Source of the DNA: Paractinoplanes pyxinae
GTDB lineage: Bacteria > Actinomycetota > Actinomycetes > Mycobacteriales > Micromonosporaceae
Direction: 5' to 3'
Assembly: GCF_026626335.1 (NCBI RefSeq)
Contig: NZ_JAPNTZ010000008.1
Location: 186,001-250,000 of the forward strand
Length of the DNA stretch: 64,000 bases
Both the position numbers and the translations under genes were made by a program. Positions 58,359-64,000 of this stretch are shown here, in pieces (within the stretch, counting starts at the first letter, position 1; every line of letters begins with the position of its first letter). The notes under the pieces are model-generated. The model worked only from the letters and a program-made list of their open reading frames with translations, was not told the origin of the DNA and made no database searches.

Positions 58359-59258
58359 GGACGCCGGCGACTCGGCAACGTGCTCCAGCGTCTCGCGGAG
58401 GGCGTTTGCGGCTGGGGAGGCGGCGCCGGAGAGGCGTTGGGCCGTGAAGATCGTGCGGCGGGGCCGGTTGGGCAGGTCCAGGAGGCGGCACGAGGTGTCG
58501 CGGCCGGCCCAGACCAGGTCGGGGATCAGGGCCACGGCGTTGCCGGACTCGACGAGGCGGATGTGGGCCTGCAGATCCGCGGTCTCGTAGCGGACATCCG
58601 GCTCGAAGCCGGTTGAGCGGCACAGCTGCTCGGCGAAGTGGCGGGAGGCGGTGCCGCGCGGCTCCATCACCCACGGCATGTGGCGGGCCTCGTCGAGGGA
58701 GGCCACCGGGTGCAGCGCCGCGCCGGGTGCGGGCAAGGCCAGGCGGATCGCATCGGTGGTCAGGGGGCGGCGGTCCAGGCCGGGGTGGTGTGGCGCGGCG
58801 TGGGCCGGGTATTGCTCGGCGATAACCATGTCGAAGTCGCGGGCCCAGGTTTCGCGCAACGCCTCCTCCGGTTCGCGCTGCACCATCTCGACCCGTACGT
58901 CGGGAAAGCGGGTGGCCATGGCCAGCAGAGTGGCCGGCATCAGGGCCAGCGCGGCCGACTGGAACACGGCCACGCGCACCCGGCCGCTGACCGTGGCCGT
59001 CGACGCCTGCAGCCGGGACTCGGCCCGTTCCAGCGTGTCGAGCACCTCGCCGACCGACTCGACCAGCACCTCGGCCTGCGGGGTGAGCTGCACGCCGCGG
59101 CCCGACTTGCGCAGCAGGGGCATGCCGGCCTCCCGCTCCAGCTGGCTGAGCTGCTGCGACACGGCCGACGGGCTGAAGTTGAGGGCTTCGGCGACGGCCG
59201 CGATCGTGCCCCGGACGGCCAGTTCGCGCAGCAGGACGAGACGCCGGATCTCCAGCAC
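58338..59258 (-). CDS. LysR-family transcriptional regulator, likely of putA
   Basis: A 306-aa regulator. The N-terminal winged helix is clear: MLEIRRLVLLRELAVRGTIA, then EALNFSPSAVSQQLSQLE. A two-lobed effector domain follows (RVRVAVFQSAALALMPATLL, FDMVIAEQY). It is divergent from the PutA gene with a 92-bp shared region, the standard layout for a LysR activator and its target, so proline is a plausible inducer. Its stop end overlaps the doubtful frame upstream. Confidence 0.92.
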   Translation of the reverse strand: MLEIRRLVLLRELAVRGTIAAVAEALNFSPSAVSQQLSQLEREAGMPLLRKSGRGVQLTPQAEVLVESVGEVLDTLERAESRLQASTATVSGRVRVAVFQSAALALMPATLLAMATRFPDVRVEMVQREPEEALRETWARDFDMVIAEQYPAHAAPHHPGLDRRPLTTDAIRLALPAPGAALHPVASLDEARHMPWVMEPRGTASRHFAEQLCRSTGFEPDVRYETADLQAHIRLVESGNAVALIPDLVWAGRDTSCRLLDLPNRPRRTIFTAQRLSGAASPAANALRETLEHVAESPASLASPPQ

Positions 59259-59350
59259 GACAGCCTCCCGGAAAACATTAAGCAGAACTGAAGAGTACTC
59301 GTCGAAAACCGTCGCTTTTCCTGAACGGAACCCGGAAGGACACTTTCGGC

Positions 59351-62300
59351 ATGACTGACGTCGCCCACTCGCCGGTCCAGCCGACCGAGCTCGCCGATGA
59401 GGCCATTGATCTGGTCCGCCGCTGGCTTCGCGAGGCCTCCGCGATCAAGACCACCGGCTCGGCGGCGCAGCTGGCCGGCCTGCTGCGCGACCCGAAGGGC
59501 CTGGCCTTCGCGGTCGGGTTCGTCGACGGGGTCGTGCGGCCCGAGGACGTACGCGTCAGTGCCCGCGCCCTTCACTCGCTGGCCCCGGACGTTCCGCGCT
59601 TCCTGCCCGCTCCCCTGCGCGGCGCGGTGCGGCTCGGTGGCGCGCTGGCCCCGGTCATGCCGGGTGTCGTCGTGCCGATCGCCCGCCGCGTGCTGCGCCG
59701 CATGGTCGGCCACCTCATCGTGGACGCCACCGACGCCAAGCTGGGCCGGGCCATCGCGAAGATCAAGCGCCGCGACGTGCGCCTGAACGTCAACCTGCTG
59801 GGCGAGGCCGTGCTCGGCCGGGGCGAGGCCACTCGGCGCCTGCGCGAGACCGAGCGGCTGCTGGGCCGCGACGACGTCGACTACGTGTCGATCAAGGTGT
59901 CGTCGACTGTCGCCCCGCACAACCCGTGGGCGTTCGACGAGGCCGTCACGGAGATCGTGGAGCAGCTGACCCCGCTGTTCACGCTGGCCGCGACCGCCCG
60001 TACGCGCAAGTTCGTCAACCTCGACATGGAGGAGTACAAAGACCTCGACCTCACGATCGCGGTCTTCACCCGCCTGCTCGACAAGCCCGAGCTGCGCGAC
60101 CTCGAGGCCGGCATCGTGCTGCAGGCCTACCTGCCGGACGCCCTGTCGGCGATGATCCGCCTGCAGGAGTGGGCGGCCAAGCGCCGGGCCGGCGGCGGCG
60201 CGGGCATCAAGGTGCGCCTGGTCAAGGGCGCGAACCTGCCGATGGAGCAGGTCGAGGCGACAGTGCACGGCTGGCCGCTCGCGACGTGGCACAGCAAGCA
60301 GGACACCGACACCAACTACAAGCGCGTGCTGGACTACTCGCTGCACCCCGACCGCATCGGCAATGTGCGGCTCGGCGTGGCCGGTCACAACCTTTTCGAC
60401 ATTGCGTACGCATGGCTGCTGGCCGGCCGGCGCGGAGTTCGCGAGGGCATCGAGTTCGAGATGCTGCTCGGGATGGCCGAGGGCCAGGCCGAGGTGGTGC
60501 GGCGTGAGGTCGGCGGGTTGCTGCTGTACACCCCGGTCGTCCGGCCCGAGCAGTTCGACGTCGCCATCGCGTACCTGATCCGGCGGCTCGAAGAGGGCGC
60601 CAGCAGCGACAACTTCATGTCGGCGGTGTTCGAGCTGGACAGCGACTCGGCGCTGTTCGCCCGGGAGCGGGACCGCTTCCTCGCGTCGCTGGAACAGCTC
60701 GACGACGAGGTGCCGGAGCCGCACCGCATCGCCGTCCGGCCCGACATCGAACCCGGTCAGTTCGCCAACACGCCCGACACCGATCCGGCTGTGGCGGCAA
60801 ATCGGGCAGAGGTCCGCGAGGTCCTGAAGCGGGTGCCCACGACCTCGATCGGCCAAAAGACCATCGACGCCGCCCGCGTCACGGACGAGCGCCGCCTCGA
60901 CGACCGCCTCGGCGCGGCCGTCGCCGCCGCCACCGCCTGGGGCGCGTTGACCGGCGCCGAGCGCAGCGCGGTCCTGCACCGGATCGGTGAGGCCCTCGAG
61001 GCGCATCGCCTGGACCTCATCGAGGTGATGGCGGCCGAGACCGGCAAGACGGCCGACCAGGCCGACCCCGAGGTCTCCGAGGCCATCGACTTCGCGCACT
61101 ACTACGCCGAGCTGGCGGCCGAGCTCGACACGGTCGACGGCGCGGTCGCCGTCCCCGAGAAGCTGACGCTGGTCACGCCGCCGTGGAACTTCCCGGTGGC
61201 CATCCCGGCCGGTTCGGTGCTGGCTGCCCTGGCCGCCGGCTCCGCGGTCGTGCTCAAGCCGGCCGGCCCGGCCGAGCGTTGCGGCGCGGTGCTGGCCGAG
61301 ATCATCAAGCCCGTGCTGCCCGACGCCGACCTGCTCACGCTGGTCCAGGTCGAGGAGCGCGCCCTGGGCAAGCAGCTGATCAGCCACGCCCTGGTCGACC
61401 GGGTCATCCTGACCGGCGCCTACGAGACGGCCGAGCTGTTCCGGTCGTTCCGGGCCGACCTGCCGCTGCTGGCCGAGACCAGCGGCAAGAACGCCATCAT
61501 CGTCACCCCCAGCGCCGACCTCGACCTGGCCGTCAAGGACGTGATCGGCTCGGCCTTCGGGCACGCCGGTCAGAAGTGCTCGGCCGCCTCGCTGGTCATC
61601 CTGGTCGGCTCGGTGGCGCGTTCCGACCGCTTCCGCCACCAGTTGCTGGACGCCGCCCGGTCGCTGACCGTGGGGTGGCCGTCGGATCCTCGCAGCCAGG
61701 TCGGCCCGGTGATCGAGCCGGCCGCGGGCAAGCTGCTCGAGGGCCTGACCAAGCTCGGCCCCGGCGAGTCGTGGCTGCTCGAGCCGAAGAAGCTCGACGA
61801 CAGCGACCGGCTCTGGAGCGTGGGCATCCGTGATGGCGTCAAGCGGGGGTCGGACTACCACCGTACGGAATACTTCGGTCCGATTCTCGGCATCATGACC
61901 GCCGAGACCCTGGACGAGGCGATCGACCTGGTCAACGACGTCGACTTCGGACTCACCTCGGGTCTGCACTCGCTCGACCCCGAGGAGCTGGCGCTCTGGC
62001 TCGACCGGGTGCAGGCGGGCAACCTGTACGTGAACCGCGGCATCACCGGCGCGATCGTGCGGCGGCAGCCGTTCGGCGGGTGGAAGCGCTCGGCGGTCGG
62101 CGCCGGCACCAAGGCGGGCGGTCCCAACTATCTGGTTGGTCTGACCGGCTGGCAGTCCGCTGAGTCGCGGTCAACTGCGAAAATCGACAACGTTGCCGTA
62201 CGGGCGTTGCTGACCGCCGCGGGCAACGATCCCGCGCTCGAACGGGCCGCACACAGCGACGCCGCCGCCTGGCAAGAGAAGTTCGGCTCGCCGGCGGACG

Positions 62301-62725
62301 TCTCCGGCCTGTGGGCCGAGCGCAACGTGCTCCGCTACCTGCCCGTGCCGGTCGAGGTGCGGCTGGCTTCGGGCGGTTCGGTGACCGATCTGCTGCGGGT
62401 CGTCGCCGCGGGCCTGCGGGCGGGCGCGCCGTTCCGGGTCTCGACCGCCACTCCCCTGTCGCTCGAGCTTCCGGTCGAGGTGCGGGTCGAGGACGATGAG
62501 GCCTTCGCCGCAGGGCTGCGCGGCGTGAACCGGGTGCGGCTGATCGGCGGTTCGGCCGAGGCGCTGGCCCGGGCCACCGGCGGGCGTCCCGACCTCGCGG
62601 TGTGGTCGCAGCCGGTCACCGAGGCGGGCCGCGTCGAGATGCTGCCGTTCCTGCACGAGCAGGCGATCAGCATCACGGCCCACCGCTTCGGCAACCCCGA
62701 CAAGCTGGCCGGGTCGGCGCTCTAG
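59351..62725 (+). CDS. putA: Bifunctional proline dehydrogenase / glutamate-semialdehyde dehydrogenase
   Basis: A 1124-aa enzyme that oxidises proline to glutamate in two linked steps. Residues about 90-460 are the FAD-dependent proline dehydrogenase barrel, with YLPDAL and the RRLEEG signature near residue 411. Residues about 520-1000 are the NAD-dependent aldehyde dehydrogenase with the general-base Glu in ETSGKN (about 709) and the catalytic Cys in GQKCSA (Cys743). A C-terminal tail of about 120 residues is typical of long PutA forms. No ribbon-helix-helix is present, so it does not repress itself; the divergent LysR gene probably regulates it. Confidence 0.95.
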   Translation: MTDVAHSPVQPTELADEAIDLVRRWLREASAIKTTGSAAQLAGLLRDPKGLAFAVGFVDGVVRPEDVRVSARALHSLAPDVPRFLPAPLRGAVRLGGALAPVMPGVVVPIARRVLRRMVGHLIVDATDAKLGRAIAKIKRRDVRLNVNLLGEAVLGRGEATRRLRETERLLGRDDVDYVSIKVSSTVAPHNPWAFDEAVTEIVEQLTPLFTLAATARTRKFVNLDMEEYKDLDLTIAVFTRLLDKPELRDLEAGIVLQAYLPDALSAMIRLQEWAAKRRAGGGAGIKVRLVKGANLPMEQVEATVHGWPLATWHSKQDTDTNYKRVLDYSLHPDRIGNVRLGVAGHNLFDIAYAWLLAGRRGVREGIEFEMLLGMAEGQAEVVRREVGGLLLYTPVVRPEQFDVAIAYLIRRLEEGASSDNFMSAVFELDSDSALFARERDRFLASLEQLDDEVPEPHRIAVRPDIEPGQFANTPDTDPAVAANRAEVREVLKRVPTTSIGQKTIDAARVTDERRLDDRLGAAVAAATAWGALTGAERSAVLHRIGEALEAHRLDLIEVMAAETGKTADQADPEVSEAIDFAHYYAELAAELDTVDGAVAVPEKLTLVTPPWNFPVAIPAGSVLAALAAGSAVVLKPAGPAERCGAVLAEIIKPVLPDADLLTLVQVEERALGKQLISHALVDRVILTGAYETAELFRSFRADLPLLAETSGKNAIIVTPSADLDLAVKDVIGSAFGHAGQKCSAASLVILVGSVARSDRFRHQLLDAARSLTVGWPSDPRSQVGPVIEPAAGKLLEGLTKLGPGESWLLEPKKLDDSDRLWSVGIRDGVKRGSDYHRTEYFGPILGIMTAETLDEAIDLVNDVDFGLTSGLHSLDPEELALWLDRVQAGNLYVNRGITGAIVRRQPFGGWKRSAVGAGTKAGGPNYLVGLTGWQSAESRSTAKIDNVAVRALLTAAGNDPALERAAHSDAAAWQEKFGSPADVSGLWAERNVLRYLPVPVEVRLASGGSVTDLLRVVAAGLRAGAPFRVSTATPLSLELPVEVRVEDDEAFAAGLRGVNRVRLIGGSAEALARATGGRPDLAVWSQPVTEAGRVEMLPFLHEQAISITAHRFGNPDKLAGSAL

Positions 62726-63336
62726 TACGCGTCGAGGGCGGCCACTTCGAGGGCCCGGTCGATCTCGTCGGCCGCGACCTGAGCGCCGGACACGCTTTTG
62801 GCGATCTGTCCGGCGCTCGGCACGTCCCGCTTGGCGGGCCACGACTCCGGCTTCCACAGCGACGACCGTACGAACGCCCGGGCGCAATGCAGGAAGAGCT
62901 CCTCGACCGTCACCTCGACCGCCAGGTCGGGGACCACGCCCTTCATGACCATCCGCTCGAGGTAGGGCGCGTCCGCGACGATGCGGGCGCGCCCGTTGAC
63001 CCGGATGGTGTCGCCCGAGCCCGGCACCATGAACAGCAGGCCGACGCGGGGACGCTGCAGGAGGTTGAGCAGGCTGTCGAGGCGGCCGTTGCCCTTGCGG
63101 TTGGCGAAGGCCAGCGTACGGTCGTCGAGCACCAGCACGCTGCCGGGCGGGTCGCCCCGCGGCGAGACGTCACATGTGCCGTCCTCCGCCGACGTCGCCA
63201 GCAGGAAGAACGGGCTCAACTCGATGAACCGGCGCGACTCGGCGTCGATGTGATCGATACCCTTCTCCGCGATGAACTGCGGTGGCGGCGCCACGTACTC
63301 GCGAAGCTCCGCCTCGGTCTCGATCACCCTGGTCAT
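62722..63336 (-). CDS. Pyridoxamine-5'-phosphate-oxidase-like FMN-binding protein
   Basis: A 204-aa split-barrel protein. FIELSPFFLLATSAEDGTCD, SPRGDPPG and LAFANRKGNGRLDSLLNLLQ are conserved blocks of the MSMEG_1061-type subgroup of PPOX flavoproteins. The barrel ends with TIRVNGRARI. Members reduce small molecules with FMN or F420. The stop overlaps the convergent putA stop by 4 bp. Function within the cell is unknown. Confidence 0.87.
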   Translation of the reverse strand: MTRVIETEAELREYVAPPPQFIAEKGIDHIDAESRRFIELSPFFLLATSAEDGTCDVSPRGDPPGSVLVLDDRTLAFANRKGNGRLDSLLNLLQRPRVGLLFMVPGSGDTIRVNGRARIVADAPYLERMVMKGVVPDLAVEVTVEELFLHCARAFVRSSLWKPESWPAKRDVPSAGQIAKSVSGAQVAADEIDRALEVAALDAY

Positions 63337-63345
63337 CAGGCGAAC

Positions 63346-64000
63346 CTAACCTTCGACGACGTTGCGCAGCGAACGGCCCTCTCGGAATGCGACCAAGTTC
63401 TCGCTGATCAGATCGTCGGCGCCGACCGGACGGCCGCCGGCGACGTGCGGCGTGATGATGACATTGGGCTCGTTCCACAGCCCGGACGACTCGGGCAGCG
63501 GCTCGGTCTCGAAGACGTCGAGCGCGGCCCCGCCGATCGTGCCGTCCTCGAGGGCGTCGAGCAGGGCGTCCTCGTCGAGCGTGACGCCCCGGCCCACGTT
63601 GACCACCCAGGCGTGGTCGGGCAGCAGGTCGAACACCTCGGCGTCGAGGGCGTGCGTCGTCGACTCGGACGCGGGCAGGATGCCGATCAGCACGTCGGTC
63701 TGCGTCAGCAGGCGCGGCAGGTCGGCCTCGGTCACCACCTCGAAGCCGTCGCGGGTGCCGGCGCTGCGGGCCACGCCGGTCACCTTGGCCCCGAGCGCCT
63801 TCAGGTGCGGCGCCAGCACGGCCGCGATGCTGCCGAAACCCCAGATCACCACGTTGGCGTCGCGGAGCGTATAGAAGCGCTGAGTGTCCGGCGCCGCCTG
63901 AAGATCACGCATCTCGTCGGCCCAATGGTGTGCGGCCTGAGCTCGCAGGAGAAGGTGCAGATGCCGTACGGCGGCAAGCGTTAGCGCCAGAGTGTGCTCG
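63346..64000 (-). CDS. D-2-hydroxyacid dehydrogenase, 5' end beyond the window
   Basis: A partial gene; the frame stays open to the right edge (EHTLALTLAAVRHLHL before the first internal Met), so the start lies outside. The visible 217 residues hold the NAD-binding domain: VVIWGFGSIAAVLAPHLKAL, the RGV-containing VVNVGRGVTLDEDALLDALE and the catalytic His region IITPHVAGG. It reduces a 2-keto acid or oxidises a D-hydroxyacid (glyoxylate/hydroxypyruvate or phosphoglycerate types). It starts 9 bp before the PPOX gene on the same strand. Confidence 0.9.
   Translation of the reverse strand, partial: EHTLALTLAAVRHLHLLLRAQAAHHWADEMRDLQAAPDTQRFYTLRDANVVIWGFGSIAAVLAPHLKALGAKVTGVARSAGTRDGFEVVTEADLPRLLTQTDVLIGILPASESTTHALDAEVFDLLPDHAWVVNVGRGVTLDEDALLDALEDGTIGGAALDVFETEPLPESSGLWNEPNVIITPHVAGGRPVGADDLISENLVAFREGRSLRNVVEG

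Noticed and set aside
58940..61969. A 1009-codon minus-strand open frame opposite putA
   Set aside because: No recognisable domain, Arg/Gly/Gln-biased composition, and fully antisense to a strongly conserved enzyme.

Overview
The window is high-GC actinobacterial chromosome. Third codon positions are strongly G/C, GTG starts are frequent, and many gene pairs overlap at ATGA or GTGA. The density of CGTACG/GTACGC words and the gene families (BTAD regulators, ECF sigma factors, DinB/maleylpyruvate-isomerase-like proteins, MmsAB/ChvE sugar uptake) suggest Micromonosporaceae, perhaps an Actinoplanes-like genus. That placement is inference. I see no rRNA, tRNA, CRISPR array, insertion sequence or phage gene. 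The window holds about 59 protein genes; the last runs off the right edge.

Layout. 0.1-4.6 kb: a LacI regulator behind two inverted operators, then a tight run of a macro-SEFIR(TIR-like) fusion, a UvrC-like GIY-YIG protein and a HTH-domain protein. 4.7-8.6 kb: a secreted ThuA/ricin-lectin protein, a coupled pair of unknown proteins (one with HEALH) and a VOC protein. 8.6-14.2 kb: a lipid or steroid-type oxidation cluster (Baeyer-Villiger-like monooxygenase, acyl-CoA ligase, alpha/beta hydrolase, GMC oxidase). 14.1-16.2 kb: an ECF41-type sigma factor with its oxidoreductase partner. 16.3-24.5 kb: a HEAT-like protein, GH13 glucosidase, NmrA/TetR divergent pair, nucleotidyltransferase, DinB-like protein and two alpha/beta hydrolases. 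24.7-28.6 kb: a complete sugar ABC operon. 28.8-43.6 kb: small enzymes, a MEDS-STAS protein, two glycosyltransferases, a methyltransferase/TagB-like pair, a short Rho with a structured leader, an ECF sigma/CU044_5270 pair, a GNAT/lipoprotein pair and a class A beta-lactamase-fold protein. 43.8-53.4 kb: a secreted beta-helix protein and a regulator cluster (ECF42-type sigma factor, YCII protein, giant BTAD-ATPase). 53.6-64 kb: a K+ channel, an SsuABC-type transporter, LysR-PutA proline catabolism, a PPOX protein and a partial D-2-hydroxyacid dehydrogenase.

Three things stand out. (1) Two adjacent regulators, the ECF42-type sigma factor and the BTAD-ATPase, have inter-domain linkers built from in-frame DNA tandem repeats (180 bp x2 and 60 bp x7). 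(2) Of the seven convergent junctions with a gap over 20 bp, five hold short tandem duplications, several copying the stop codon and its flank, and the other two hold long perfect hairpins. (3) The macro-SEFIR fusion at 1.2 kb couples an ADP-ribose-type sensor fold to a TIR-like domain in one chain and sits next to a nuclease-fold gene. The short Rho gene is preceded by two terminator-like hairpins and an RBS-proximal stem.
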